This document shows positions 1 to 11,500 of a stretch of DNA of 64,000 nt, piece by piece. Location: assembly GCF_029873635.1 (NCBI RefSeq), contig NC_080420.1:122768719-122832718 (forward strand), written 5' to 3'. Position numbers and translations under genes: made by a program. The notes below the pieces were generated by a model. That model saw nothing but the letters and a program-made list of their open reading frames with translations, did not search any database and was not told the origin of the DNA. The stretch comes from Malania oleifera (taxonomy: Eukaryota > Streptophyta > Magnoliopsida > Santalales > Ximeniaceae). The number at the start of each line of letters is the position of its first letter. Within the stretch, counting starts at the first letter, position 1.

Positions 1-2241
1 TAGAGGGGTGCACTGAAGCACCACAGACACCCCTACTCCAATACTGAGGAGGTCTTCCCGACCTCATATACCAAATAGGAGATATTTGGATTACTTGTTA
101 TTGACTGATGCAGGTGAACCAGAGTGCTATGATGAAATATGTCAGGTGGATGAGGCTAGCAGGTGGGAACTTGCCATGAAAGATGAGATGAAATCTCTCA
201 CCGACAACAAGACTTAAAAGCTAGCTAGGTTACCCAAGGTAAAAGAAGCTCTTCAGAACAAATGGGTGTACCATATAAAAGAAGAGCATGATGGTTCGAG
301 AAGATACAAGCGAGACTCGTGGTCAAAGGCTTCCAACAGATAGAAGGCATTCCCACCAGTTGTGAAACACATGACCATTCGGTCGGTTTTGAGCATTATT
401 GCAATAGAGAATCTACACCTAGAGTAGTTAGATGTAAAAACTGCTTTCCTCCATGGTGATCTAAAGGAGGAGATATACATGCACCAACTTGAAGGTTTTG
501 CAGAGAAAGGCGAAGAAAAACTTGTTTGCAGGTTGAATAAGAGTCTGTTTGGTTTGAAACAGGCTCCAAGGCAGTGGTATAAGAAATTTGATGACTTCGT
601 GCAAAAGAATGACTACCCCAAATGCAACGTTAATCATTGTTGCTATTTCAAGAGGTATAAATCAAGTTACATAATTCTTTTGCTTTATTTTGATGACATG
701 CTAGTTGCAGGACTAGATATGGATAAGATCAAAAAATTGAAAAAATAGTTGTCCACTGAATTTGAAATGAAAGACTTGGATCCAGCAAAATAGATGATTC
801 GGATGATAATCACTAGAGACAGAAAGGAGGGAACCCTACGGTTATCTCAGGCCGAGTACATTAGGCGGATTCTCAGATGGTTCAACATGAGTGATGCTAA
901 GGCAGTTAGCACACCATTAGCCAACCATTTCAAATTATCAAAGACTCAGTTTCCAAAGTTAGGGGAAGAGAGGAAAGAAATGGACAATATCTCATACATT
1001 TTAGTGGTAGGAAGTTTAATGTACGTCATGGTTTGCATGAGACTAGATCTCGATTATGCAGTGGGAACCGTCAGCAGATTTATGTCAAATCCAGGAAAAA
1101 TCCATTGGGAAGCGGTGAAATGGATATTAAGATATCTCTGAGGTATAATTAACAAATGTTTATGCTTTGGCAAAAGTGATTTGACATTGCAGGAATACGT
1201 AGATGCAGACTTTGCCAGCAAGATAGATCACTGAAGAAGTACTACTGGACATGTCTTCATAGTAGGTGCTACTGCTGTTAGTTGGGTATCACAGATACAG
1301 AAAACTGTTACACTATCCACTATAAAGGCAGTGTATGTAGCCATGACAGAAGCAAGTGAAGAGATGATTTGCCTACAAGGTTTGTTGACAGAGTTGGGTT
1401 TCAAGTAGGTGAACAGTGTTTTGCATAGTGACAATCAGAGCGCTATACACTTGGTGAAGAATTCAGCATTTTACTCAAAGACCAAGCACACTGGACTCCA
1501 TTATCACTTCATCAGAAATTTTCTAGATGAAGGGGTGTTAGCAGTTAAGAAGATCCTTGGCAACACAAACCCGATAGACATGTTGACAAAGACAATGATT
1601 GCAGAGAAATTGGAGTTATGCTCAGATTCAGTGGGTCTCCTAGATCTACTGAAATCATCCAGAAGATAATCACTGCACGAGCACCCCCGCAGGGGGGTGC
1701 GGTCGCCTAGAGACTATGGCGAGGGCATAGTGTTGCAGCACCAGAGCAGCCGACACTTGGTTGCCCCCACATTTTTGGAGGGGGTGATTTATTGGCCTAC
1801 ACATGTGGGTGCAATAAATGATAAGAGAAGAAGTCAAAGATTGTATCTTCTCTGCGAATCATGCACGATCTAGCGTGATTATTTTTTTGGCACCGACTCC
1901 TCATAGTCAAGGATTTGCAGCTTGCAAATCTTGGCTCAATAATGCTGCTCTATTTCCATGTCTCCTCTTCCCCCATATAAATTGGGTTGTGTGTTGTAGA
2001 GGTAAATACACAAGTGTAATTAGTAGTGTAAAAAGCAAGTGAGCTGTGTATTTGAAAGGCAGAGAGGTTGAGCTGAGAGTTGAGTTTGAGTGTGTTACTC
2101 CTCCGTTGTATTTCCTATTGATATAGTGAAACTATCTCTCTCCCTTGGACGTAGGCCGAGTTTGGCTGAGCCACGTAACGCCGGTGTTCCTTGTGATTGC
2201 TTGCTTGTGTTTGTGTTCTAGATCAATCCCAATCTCTAACA
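1..2241 (+). mobile_element. Ty1/copia retrotransposon remnant (RT, RNase H, 3' LTR)
   Basis: This is the 3' part of a Copia element whose left part lies outside the window. Copia reverse transcriptase motifs are readable around 426-720 (an LDVKTAFLHGDL-type block, GLKQAPRQWY, and a YFDDML catalytic-type block). RNase H and polyprotein tail motifs follow at about 1195-1665 (LSTIKA, DNQSAIHL, TKHTGLHYHFIR, NPIDMLTK). A purine-rich tract at 1775-1784 precedes the LTR. The element is an old, broken copy with several disruptions. It lies on the same strand as the CSP41b-like exon that follows, so it may sit in an intron of that gene. Confidence 0.9.
1785..2241 (+). repeat. 3' LTR of the Copia remnant
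   Basis: It starts TGATTTATTGG directly after a G-rich polypurine tract and ends CTCTAACA, giving a 457-bp TG...CA LTR. A TATA-like CCATATAAAT lies at about 1973-1982. The right flank begins AGAATTAG. The left flank is off-window, so no target duplication can be tested. Confidence 0.7.
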
Positions 2242-2903
2242 AGAATTAGTGGTAATGAGGATATTCAGCTGTGCACCCAAACAACACCAGTCTCTAGATC
2301 TCTTAACTTATTCAGTGTACTTGTCCATTAAGAAGCTATTCAGAACAACGACACCTTAGTTATAAATAAAATAAATCAAGATCTCCACTCATTGGAAATG
2401 TAATTTTTTTCCTTTTTTTTTAGGAGGTAACTCAGTATTATGCAGAAGTACAACAGGCCAAAAAGCTTTGAAGAAATCAAGGGAAGACATCTTAGACTAG
2501 AAAGAATGAGCATGTAGCCTTGATATCAAGCATAACACTATGAATGATAGAGTTAACAACAAAAGGAGAATCTTCAAACACTGAAGAATTTGGGGCTTTC
2601 CCTATATTGTAAATTGAGGAACACTCAATTTGTTGCAGCATGGTTCCTAAGTCCTGTTCAGATTTGGGTCATTTCCACTAGATGTCTAGGTTTCCTCCTG
2701 CTGTAATTGGGCTAGGCACTTTTTGGTGCCTTGCTTAGTACTACTTATCAAAGAAAAGAAAAGATAAGAGAAATTCCAATTACCATTAAATCTTAATCTA
2801 CATCCATTACTCTACAAATTATGCTCTACTGCAACATATAGAGCCGTAATTTAATTTACTCTTCATTTCTAACAATGCCATGATTTTTCATGATTGAATG
2901 CAG
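2242..2903 (+). other. Probable intron between the Copia LTR and the CSP41b last exon
   Basis: I find no coding exon here. The stretch is T-rich and ends in a good 3' splice site (TTGAATGCAG at 2894-2903). The exon expected just before, which in CSP41b proteins ends near the residues FPFRDQ, is not present, so earlier exons must lie left of the window or be lost. Confidence 0.55.
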
Positions 2904-3083
2904 CATTTCTTTGCGTCAGTAGACAAAGCAAAGACTGTGCTTGGTTGGAATCCTGAATTTGGACTGGTGGAAGGTCTTGCAGACTCCTACAACCTTGATT
3001 TTGGCAGGGGAACCTACAGGAAAGCGGCTGATTTCTCCACAGATGACATAATTCTTGGCAAGAGTCTTGTTCTCCAAAGCTAG
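2904..3083 (+). CDS. CSP41B: Last exon of a CSP41b-like chloroplast stem-loop-binding protein gene (partial)
   Basis: The exon starts after the acceptor AG at 2902-2903, directly in frame with HFFASVDKAKTVLGW, and runs to a TAG at 3081-3083 (59 residues). The motifs VLGWNPEF, LVEGLADSYNLDFGRGT and ADFSTDDIILGKSLVL match the C-terminus of CSP41b. That protein is an atypical short-chain-dehydrogenase-fold RNA-binding protein of plastids which, with CSP41a, stabilises plastid mRNA and rRNA. The Rossmann part would be encoded by upstream exons that are not in this window. Its 3' end converges on GolS copy 1, with 627 bp between the two stop codons. The reading is strong; whether the whole gene is intact upstream of the Copia insertion is unknown. 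Confidence 0.85.
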   Translation, partial: HFFASVDKAKTVLGWNPEFGLVEGLADSYNLDFGRGTYRKAADFSTDDIILGKSLVLQS

Positions 3084-3710
3084 GCAATTTGTATATTTCT
3101 TTTTCTGGGCTAGGAAATTTTTCCATTTGCTTCAAAGAAAATTACAAGACATGAGAAAGAATTCCCATAAAGCAAACATTGCTGTTTATGTATGGGTGAT
3201 TTTATGCTGTATGAAGAGGTAAATAATTAAAGCATGATTCTCCATTAGGAGATCAGAGTTCTACTTGACTTCTAAGCATTGTTGAGGGTTAAGTGCAGGA
3301 GAATTGGTGCAGGGTGAACAGAGCAAAGAACCCTTGGAGAAGAGAAGGCTCAAAAAAAAAAAAAAATGCCACAAGCGTTGAAAAGATTCAAACAGAGCAT
3401 AAAACTAATCTGTGCCCAAGTAGGCAAATACCATATTCATTCCACTGATGAAAAAAATGGAACAATGATTATAAATATAGGACATAAAAAGGCTGCCCAT
3501 TCCCCAAACACTGTCTTATATATGCACTCAATACCAAGTGCAAAAACCACAAGAAAAAACGGAGTGGAACCGACTTCCCTCACTCTCAACATTTATATAT
3601 ATAAAAAAAAACTTTTAGAGACCCAAAACCAGATCATTAAGGATGGCTAAATCGATCATCAAGCTAGACTAACTTCCATAGGCAATTAAAATCCTATCCG
3701 AGCAGAAGAA
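3084..3710. other. Intergenic region between convergent CSP41b and GolS1 genes
   Basis: It should hold the 3' UTRs of both genes. It contains an A13 tract near 3353-3365 and AT-rich DNA at 3590-3625. A 94-codon ORF at 3366-3650 has no family resemblance and I do not call it a gene. Confidence 0.6.
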
Positions 3711-5078
3711 CTAGGCGGCGGACGGGGCGGTAACGTGGTGTACAGAGCCAGCCTCCGATAGCGCCGCCATGACTTGCTGCTGAATGTTTCCAGAACCAAC
3801 AGGCCCCTGTTCTGCTGCATCTGCAGCTATGGTGTTCTTGTAATCCAGGGATTCATCGTTGTAGATGTCCCACCACCTCTTCACCAACGACTTTATGTCT
3901 TCCCTGTCCATGTTCACCTCCTTCCCCGTGTACCTCCACGGCTTCGATCCCTGTTTGTCCAAAACAAAAACAGAACACACGCATCAATACACATTCACAA
4001 CTTTCAATTCCAGAAAGTGAAGATCAAGAGTTCAGTGAAATGAAATGTGGGAATTAATTAATTGAAGCACTCACAGCAGCACAGTAATGGGCAACTTTAA
4101 CTTTGTCGAATTCGATCTTCTCCGGGTGGCGCCAGAGCATTGCCAGAACGAGGTTGTAGCATGGAGGGAGGGGCTTGTACACATCCTTGAAGAACATATT
4201 CAAGTAATCCTGCCCACGACCGAAAAACGAAAAAAAATCAATAAATGTTTGAAATAAAAGAGGAAATGCGTGAATTTCTTTTTCTTTTTTGGGCTATGGA
4301 GATAAATCGATTTGTACCTGTTCGGCGAAGGAGGTGGTGGGGGTGACTTTGAGAGTGGCGAGGAGATCGTGGTAGGTGGAGAGATTGGGCTCGGAGACGA
4401 AGAAGCCGGCGTTGAAGTAGAGCGATGGAGGCGGGCCCATGTCCTTGGGCCACGGCACCCTCTCCGGCAGCTGCTGGCAGTACCCCACCTTGTACTGCGG
4501 CGAGAAGCTCCATGTCTTCTCGCAGAAACAGTCCATGACAGCGTAGAAGTAGCCGTCCGGCAAGTCAAACAGGTGGTCTATGTTCTCAAACACCTGTATG
4601 TCTCCGTCCAAATATATTATCTTGCTGTATTCCACAAACTGCAATCACAAAATTCAACTCTACATTTCAGTAATCAAACTTAATTACAACTTATGTCAAA
4701 AAATCGAAAGAAGAGAAAACAGGGTCGTACCTCCCAAATACGGAGCTTGGAGTAATTGATGACATAGTAGGCCATGGCGAATTGGGTCTCGCCCTCCGGC
4801 GGGTACACCGGCTCGATTTCCCGGACAAGGCACCCTTGCTCCAACAGAATGCGGCGATGCTCCTCCGGGACGTCTGGCAGCATCGCCACCAGAAGAGGGT
4901 ACGCTGCCCCGACCTTCCGGAGCCCCTTGGCCAGAGCCACGACCCCCTTAATGTAGTCGCCGTTGCCGGCCAAGAAAGTCACGTACGCCCTGCTCGGCAA
5001 GCTCGCCGCCTTCGCCAGCTCTGCTCCGGACGCAGTCCTACCGCCGGCGGCCACTGCGCTAACAAGATCCGGTGCCAT
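3711..5078 (-). CDS. GolS: Galactinol synthase, copy 1 (four exons, 347 aa)
   Basis: The enzyme transfers galactose from UDP-galactose to myo-inositol, giving galactinol and UDP. This is the first committed step to raffinose-family oligosaccharides, in the cytosol, and belongs to glycosyltransferase family 8. Coding exons in transcript order are 5078-4731, 4638-4318, 4209-4075 and 3950-3711. All introns are phase 0 with GT-AG ends, giving 116+107+45+79 codons. Visible motifs are YVTFLAGNGDY near residue 32, the Mn-binding DxD (DGD, 127-129) within IIYLDGDIQVFENIDHLFD, FNAGFF (about 191-196), HYCAAGSKPW spanning the last exon junction (264-273), and the C-terminal APSAA pentapeptide typical of plant GolS. 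The length is normal for the family. It is the most diverged of the three copies, with a tail four residues longer and a different Gln/Ala-rich end. No disruption is seen, so it is probably functional. Confidence 0.96.
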
Positions 5079-5190
5079 TGCTTTGAATTTTTCACGGAAG
5101 AAAGATTAAGAACAAGAAGAGAGTAGCTTAAATTTTTCGGTAGTGAGGAGACTATGCGTTGTGATGGTCCAGTCGGTTTGGCTCGTTCTC

Positions 5191-5200
5191 CTATTTATAG
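5191..5200 (-). promoter_or_regulatory. TATA box of GolS1
   Basis: The minus strand reads CTATAAATAG, about 113 bp upstream of the ATG. The same box lies 140-170 bp upstream of the ATG in copies 2 and 3, embedded in a conserved TATTTATAGG-type context. Confidence 0.75.
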
Positions 5201-5485
5201 AAAATGGGGGGCTAATTTAAAAAAGGAAAAAAAAGAATGCCCATTAATGCAAAAATTATGTTTCTTTATTTTACTCTATTCACCCCCGCGTTAAACGATG
5301 TCGTTTTTTAAGCGGATATGTCATGGCGGTGAATGCGGCGGGATCAGAACGGCGTCGTTTTCGGTATTCGCGAAATGAATCGATGGCGTACGCGTGGCGG
5401 GGACTTCATCCGACGGCTGAGATTCGGATTGGGGAATTTCTGGAATTGGGCGGTGCAAGTAAGGTAGTAAATTAATACAGTACAC
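5201..5485 (-). promoter_or_regulatory. GolS1 proximal promoter block shared with copy 3
   Basis: This block aligns with 52413-52715 upstream of copy 3. Shared features are a G-run and AAAAAAGGAAAA just past the TATA box, two GTCGTTT motifs (5293-5306 AAACGATGTCGTTT and 5348-5360 AACGGCGTCGTTT), and a GGCGGTGCAAGTAAG-type end. Copy 2 lacks the block. Confidence 0.7.
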
Positions 5486-5559
5486 GGGGAGTGCGAAATA
5501 ACGGTTTTCTCCTTCGTGGAAGCTAATGGGCAATGCTCCGCTGTTATTGCAGCATATGT

Positions 5560-6880
5560 CGATAGTTGACTTTGGTCAATTGTGCTTCATTAGGAAAGTA
5601 TGATAAATAATTTTATCTTTCCTTTTTTATTTTTTAAGAATTTAAAAATTGGAATTTGCATTTTTTTCCATTAATTAAATCCAAATAATAATTTTCTATT
5701 TGAATTAATTTTATTACACTATTTTTACAATATTCAACATGATTAAAAAAGTTGTATCTTAAAATATAAAATTTCATCATGAAATTTATTTAGGTATATA
5801 ACTTCACATAATCCTTTATTAACAAAACTCACTCGGATAGAATTGATATTATTGTAAAAGATAAATATAAAAAAAATTATTTTATGAATATTCAATGTAA
5901 TCAATACCAAATATAAATTTAAAATTGACAGTAAATGACAATGACCTTCTGTGAGATTCGGTAAAAAAATAATAACCTTCCCTTATATTTGAGAGACTTC
6001 CTATAAGGTTTCGAAAATTTCACTTATCTTTCCTAAAGTTTTAAGAATTTCAGATACTTTCTCTAAGATTTGTCAAAAAGACACAAATTTTCTCTTATAT
6101 TTTGTAAATCGATAATTTTCTTTGAAAAGAGATCTCTAGTCTCTATCATTTTAACAAATCTTAGAAGAGTTCTATGATACTTTTGAAATTTCAAGAGAAG
6201 TCTGTAATATTTTTGAAACCTTAGAGAAGAAATTTATATATTTTTGTCAAATCTCAAGAAAAGTGATTATTTTTTTTGAAATCTCAGGTTCATTATTTTT
6301 TCTTTAGAACTTCTTTTAGAAATCAAACCAACCCATGAACTGAGCAAATTAAAAATCAATTCAATTTAAAAAATGCTGGTATGCATGCACGCTTTTTATG
6401 ATTTTGCATTATCTTTTTTGTTTATAAATAAGGAATTTAAATTTAAGGCAACTCTTATATACCCAAAACACAAGGAAAAATTTTATTTTAATTTCATTAT
6501 TTTAAGATTTTGCATTCAATGTGTTCCAATTTTCATGGAGTGTAATTAATTAAGAAATAAGTTTTGGACTAAAAAATTAAAATACAATTTTATCAAAACA
6601 ACACTATTTTTATTGAGCTAAGAGAGATTTAATATTAAAGTAATAAAAAAAAATGCAACTAATCCTTTCCTCTCAAATCTTGACTGACGGACGGCTTAGA
6701 CCATATGATTCTTATTTGATTGTACCATGCATGGTTGTAGAGGATTATATCTCCCAATTTAAAATATCATTTCAAAGCAAAATAATATATATATTACTAC
6801 ATTTAAAAAAAAAAAAAAAGAGTCAAAGTAAAAGCAAAAGGGCATTATAGTAAAATAAAAAAATTATTTATAAATAACCA
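5560..6880. other. AT-rich gene-free stretch with a fold-back repeat
   Basis: I see no gene. A roughly 360-bp segment at about 5938-6300 has inverted ends: AATGACCTTCTGTGAGATTC on the left against the complement of GAAATCTCAGGTTCATT on the right. Many internal AGAT/TTTGAAA sub-repeats are present, as in a MITE or fold-back element. The ends and target duplication are unclear. The remainder is low-complexity A+T. Confidence 0.45.
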
Positions 6881-6971
6881 CCGACTGGGAGATAACCAAA
6901 GAGACACAGCAATGTGTGATTACTTCCCACGAAAGGTCTGTGCTTTGTCCGACACATAAGCACGAGGACGA

Positions 6972-6980
6972 ACACGTGTC
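6972..6980. promoter_or_regulatory. ABRE/G-box in GolS1 distal block
   Basis: ACACGTGTC is a palindromic CACGTG core of the type bound by plant bZIP (ABF) and bHLH factors. The same nonamer is conserved, and doubled, upstream of GolS3. Function is inferred. Confidence 0.5.
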
Positions 6981-7227
6981 GATCACCCATACGTCTGTCG
7001 TTTTCGCAGCTCCGATAGCAGTTGGTGAGCTGCCCTGATAAACTGGGACCCACAAGACTTGTCGGCGTTCTTCCTCGTGGCGAAGCGAAGTGTGGACAAA
7101 TGGCGAAGATTGTGTGGGTCCGCTTCGGCCTTTATTTCAGTTATTGTGGTTGCGCTGAAAGTGGACTATCGACGGGATATGGCGATAGTTTAGGATAATG
7201 TTTGGACCGTTAGAGTAAAAGTGCAAA

Positions 7228-7233
7228 ACCGAC
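7228..7233. promoter_or_regulatory. DRE/CRT core in GolS1 distal block
   Basis: ACCGAC is the core bound by DREB/CBF factors. It is conserved at 54533-54538 upstream of copy 3 and not retained in the equivalent place in copy 2. Function is inferred. Confidence 0.4.
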
Positions 7234-7399
7234 AACGGATAATTGTAGTGTCGGGGCAATTATGACCGTCGGATTTGCCTTGCCTTCGGAGGAACTCGGG
7301 AATATTCCACCGTGAACTTTAGTGCATTAAAAGATTCTTTTGAATCTTTTTTGTTTTTATTTTGGAAATATTATCCGTAGTCCACAGTTTTTTCAAAAA

Positions 7400-7400
7400 A

Positions 7401-7441
<41 letters not shown>
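7400..7441. repeat. (TTA)n microsatellite
   Basis: A perfect trinucleotide run of about 42 bp. Confidence 0.95.
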
Positions 7442-7442
<1 letters not shown>

Positions 7443-10430
7443 GCAGTTTATACATAAATACAATTTATTTACAAGAAAAATATAATAAAAAAATCACAAA
7501 TGTTATGACATTAAAAATTAATTTATTCCAATAAATGAGGACATGTCGTATCATTGGTGATTTTTTTTTTTTTTGTAATTTTTTTAGGAAGAGTAAATTC
7601 TTGATACATACAAATTATGTCATTTATAAGTGAGAGAACATAGAAATCATTGAAAGTTCTAAAAAGTCATTAGTTGAATCTGTAAATTATACGTCACATA
7701 ATGTTTGAAACTAAATGATAAAAAGTCTCGAGTATGAACTCTAGAAAAAAAAAATAAAAAAAACTGGAAGCAATATAAGATAGAGAATGAGATACTTTTT
7801 GTTTGCCGAACCCATTATAGATATTAAGTTATATGAGTTTGACCTACTCTTCCCTAATTCTGTGTTTGAGAGTATGAATTTTGGACTTTAAATTTAAATT
7901 TGAATTTGAATAAATGTTAACATAATTTTTATATGATGTTTTATCTAAATCCAATATAAATCTAAATTTGAGGTCTTCCCAAACAAAAGATAATTGTTGT
8001 TTGAGTTTAACTCTAGTATGAGTTGAATTGGTTTATAAGTTAACTGGATTTGACTTACTTTTGACTAAGTGAGGTTCAAGTTTGCATCTGGTTTAATTCA
8101 ATTCTATCTTTACTCAAGTTAGTTGTAGGAACAAGCAATGTGCATACTATGGAGCTCCAATTTTGTTTAATCAATAAAAGTAATTATATTTATTTTTACT
8201 ATTAAACATTGTTAGTTTTTTTTTATAAAAAAAGTAAACATATCGAAATCCTAAGAAAGCAAGTGGAAAAGTAATTATATGACAGAGAAAAAATCATTTT
8301 TTTTTTCTTTTATCAATTACCTATACACAAATGTGTTATAGAAATATCTCGATATTTAGAGTAGGAGTATTCGGCCTTATCAATTCAAAAAAAAATATAT
8401 AAATTAAGAGATGAACTATCCCTCTTGGATCAACATTATTAAAATTTTTGGGAATTCAATTTTCAATGTCCCCATTTTTTTTTATGCTCATGTGTGCAAT
8501 GTAATAATATTATTAGTAAAATTGAATGATTTGGTCCAAAATGATTGTGCAAAAGAATAAAGGAAGCTTGAAGCCAAAGCATGAGGGAGCACAAAGTGAA
8601 AGAAAAACAAAAGAAAATGCTCTTAAACTTTAGTTAGGGTCAAGTTTTTCAAAACAATCTTATTGGTGAAGTTATATATTAACATAGGTCAATCGATATA
8701 CACTGCGATTAAGTTCTAACTACTATAGAGTTTTAAATTAATGTTATGCACACTTTTCTACTCAAGATGTACTTAATTATTTTCTAATGAATAATGACGA
8801 TCTATTTTAAAATGCAGGGTGATTGTATGTCGAGAATAAAGGCATTGGAGTTCTTTATGACATTGTTTTCTTTTGAACGGGAGGAATAATAATTGGTCAT
8901 TAATGGATTGTTTATTTGTCCGTATTAAAGATTTGGACCAAATTTTACCATCATTGAGAGATAAGCATAATAAAGTAAATGAGTAAACACGCGATCCTCT
9001 TTTTATGTTTTCGTTTATATTTTCATTTTGATGTTTTTGGGTCATTTGGGAGGCCCACTAAGTTATAGAAACTGATAAAAAAATAGTAGTTCATATCCAA
9101 CAGTTGAATTGTTCTTATGATTAGAATACGAGACTTTCAATATGAAACTCTCAAAATTTAATCATTAGACTGTATCTTTAGGAGCTAAAATATGATTATT
9201 CAGTATAAAAGTTTCAAACACTAACCTTCAATGTGTCATTGACATACTGCTTTTTTTTTTTTGGAGAAGTTAGAGAGAAGAATTTGTTATAAGAGAAGAA
9301 TGTGCAAATAGAAGACTAAATAAGGAGAGAGAGGAGTAAATTACTTTATGATTGTTTCTGCTTCGGTTTGAGGGATAGCAAGTGGTAATGATCGATTGTT
9401 CTTCTTGTATTTCTTGTAAAAAGAGAAGAAGAAGAGTAAACCCCATGTTTTTCTTAAAATATGATTCTATGTCTCTACTAAAGCCCATGTATTTGACTAA
9501 GGAACACATATGTTTTGTAAATAATAGATCAAGTAATTTTCAATTAACAAAAATTTTTTTTAATAAAAAATGATTACTTATGTTTGATTTAAGCAACTAT
9601 TAATTTGAGTGGGTTGCTCAAATAATTTGAGTGTTATTTTTATTCTCATGTCTCGCATCCCTGGCCAAAGATTTTTGCTTTTTAGTGTTTAAAATAAGCT
9701 AAATTGATGTATTATGCATTGAACTTGGACTTTGCCAATCAAAATTTAGACAATATCGCATTTTAGGTTATAAAAAGAAAAATTGTCAAGTTATATTGTC
9801 TCACCATGTCATTTTTTAGATAACTAATCAAGTCATTTAATTTAGGTCAACTTCAATTGATAGTTATTAGTTTGAATTAATCTATCTCATAAGTACTAAA
9901 AAATTCAAGGATTTAATTAATATGAACTTAACGAGATTAGATAATTCAGTTTAATAATTTCTTAGCTCAAAGCCTTAAAGAGTTCTCATGATTTGCACAA
10001 TCATATTTATATTCTTTTTCCATTTTCAATAGAGCAAATTGATTCGATTGTCATTGTTTTTTAAAAAAATGTGAAACTTAAAGAGTCTATTTCAAGAACA
10101 AAAATTAGAAGGGATTTTTCAAGCAAAAAAAAAAAAAAAAAAGGAATAGGCTGAGAGCATTTCTTTTTCTTTTTTTTTTCTTAAAAAAACTTGAAGATGA
10201 AATGTATGTAGATTAAAAAAAAAAAAAACACCCATCCTCTGCATTAAGATGACATAAAAATCACAATACTAAATACATATTTGATGATGGTGACGTTCTA
10301 TAAATGTTTGAAGCCCATTTAACAAGGGATATTGCTGATTTTTCTTAAACTAAAGGAAGAATATAAGGGGTATAATTTTATATATTCTCCCATAATGACA
10401 CATTATCCCCTCATAGAACATATAACCTCT
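7442..10430. other. AT-rich gene-free region upstream of GolS1
   Basis: No ORF here resembles a known family. Two repeats are recognisable. A MITE-like unit at about 7860-7990 has inverted ends (TGTTTGAGAGT against the complement of TCTTCCCAAACA), with relatives at about 58870-58985 and, inverted, at 61070-61190. At 8460-8660 there is a diverged copy of the flank segment also found at 15.4-16.4, 26.6-27.3 and 54.8-55.9 kb. Confidence 0.55.
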
Positions 10431-10439
10431 TTGATGGGG

Positions 10440-11500
10440 CTTTTAATCCTTTGAGAATCCTACAAAAGATACAAACTTAGGGAAGGCAAAGGGACATGCT
10501 CTACAAGCACTTGAGAATCTTTAAGACATTTTATGAATTTTTATAGTCACTATTACACATTTTTTATGCTAATTTTGACTTGAGATTGCTCTTAGGAATT
10601 TCTAGTGGTCTCGCAAATTATTTTGTTTTTCTTGATTGTAGGTGATCATCAAATTATAAGCACGAAATTAGAGTACTAGATATGCTTCGATAACAATCAT
10701 TGGAAATACCCATAATGGGGTCACATAAAATGCAGATAAGGAAACATTAAGGAGAATATTGAGCCTAAAGGGACCGCTCTATAGTGAATGAAGATGAAGC
10801 AAAAAAAGGTCACCCAAAAGGTCACCCAAAAGGCCATGAAGATCAAGCCTTAAAAAGCTGCCTTAGGGGGTCATAAAGACAGATTTTGAAGAATCACTCT
10901 ATAGACCCACCCTAAAATGCCACGAAATGATGATCTAAATGTTAGAGTTGTCCCACATTGGTTGTGAAAGGGACTTGGTGATCAGTTATTAAGTGTGAGG
11001 AAGAGTCTCGCTCCATGAGCTAACTTTTAAAGTTGAGAAGGTCAAAGACTACCCAACACTGATATCAGAGCTCATGGTTTCTCCCTAGGATGTTGGACAT
11101 GGGGTGTTGTCGATTTGGAGCCTAATTCGTGAGGAGTTTAGAGCCCGATGTGTTAGGGAGAGATTGTTGGAGTTGTCCCACATCGATTGTGGAAGGGGCT
11201 TAGTGATCAGTTATTAAGTGTGAAAAAATATCTCACTCCACGAGCTAGCTTTTGAAGTTGAGAAAGTCCAAAACTACCCAACACTAAAGTGTCGTCCTAT
11301 AGATCACAAAAACCATACTCTAAAATATCCCTCTACATGTCTAAGAAGGTTAAGCTCTAACGAATACCCTACAAGGCTAAACCAAGCTTTAAGAAGTCAC
11401 CAGAAGGGCCATGAAGATCAAATCCTAAAGAAATATCCTATGTAGTCATGAAGAATTAAGCCCTTAAGGGTACTCCTATAGGACTATAAAGACCAAGTCT
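10440..11500. repeat. Flank repeat B hosting a TRIM
   Basis: The segment has recurring words (GCCATGAAGATCAAGCC, CTGCCTTAGGGGGTCAT, GAAGAATC.CTCTATA). Part of it recurs at 27285-27442, where it lacks the TRIM. It is non-coding, lies between GolS1 upstream DNA and the 3' flank of GolS2, and is probably part of the duplicated GolS unit. Confidence 0.6.
10940..11283 (+). mobile_element. TRIM (miniature LTR retrotransposon), complete
   Basis: Two 119-bp direct LTRs, 10940-11058 and 11165-11283, both start TGTT(A/G)GAGTTGTCCCACAT and end ACCCAACA. They flank about 106 bp of non-coding DNA. A primer-binding site TGATATCAGAGC, close to the initiator-Met type TGGTATCAGAGC, follows the left LTR. A purine tract GGGAGAGAT precedes the right one. 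A 5-bp target duplication CTAAA lies at 10935-10939 and 11284-11288. The paralogous empty site is ATGATCTAAAG at about 27430. It has no coding capacity and needs partners to move. Confidence 0.92.

Larger units (their letters stand above)
6890..7330 (-). promoter_or_regulatory. Distal upstream block of GolS1 (duplicated with copies 2 and 3)
   Basis: This GC-richer island in AT-rich DNA aligns with 13430-13760 and 54120-54600. Shared strings include GGGACCCAC, ATAGTTTAGGATAATGTTT, GCAATTATGACCGTCGG and GGAACTCGGGAATATTCC. It carries a G-box/ABRE and a DRE core, listed separately, about 1.9 kb upstream of the ATG. Confidence 0.65.

Noticed and set aside
3366-3650. 94-codon ORF between CSP41b and GolS1
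   Set aside because: It starts in an A-run, has no recognisable motif and lies in expected 3' UTR DNA.
4312-4683. Long plus-strand ORFs across the GolS genes (also 12859-13227 and 51866-52432)
   Set aside because: They are antisense shadows of GC-rich GolS exons. The minus-strand frame has family motifs and conserved splice sites; the plus-strand frames have none.
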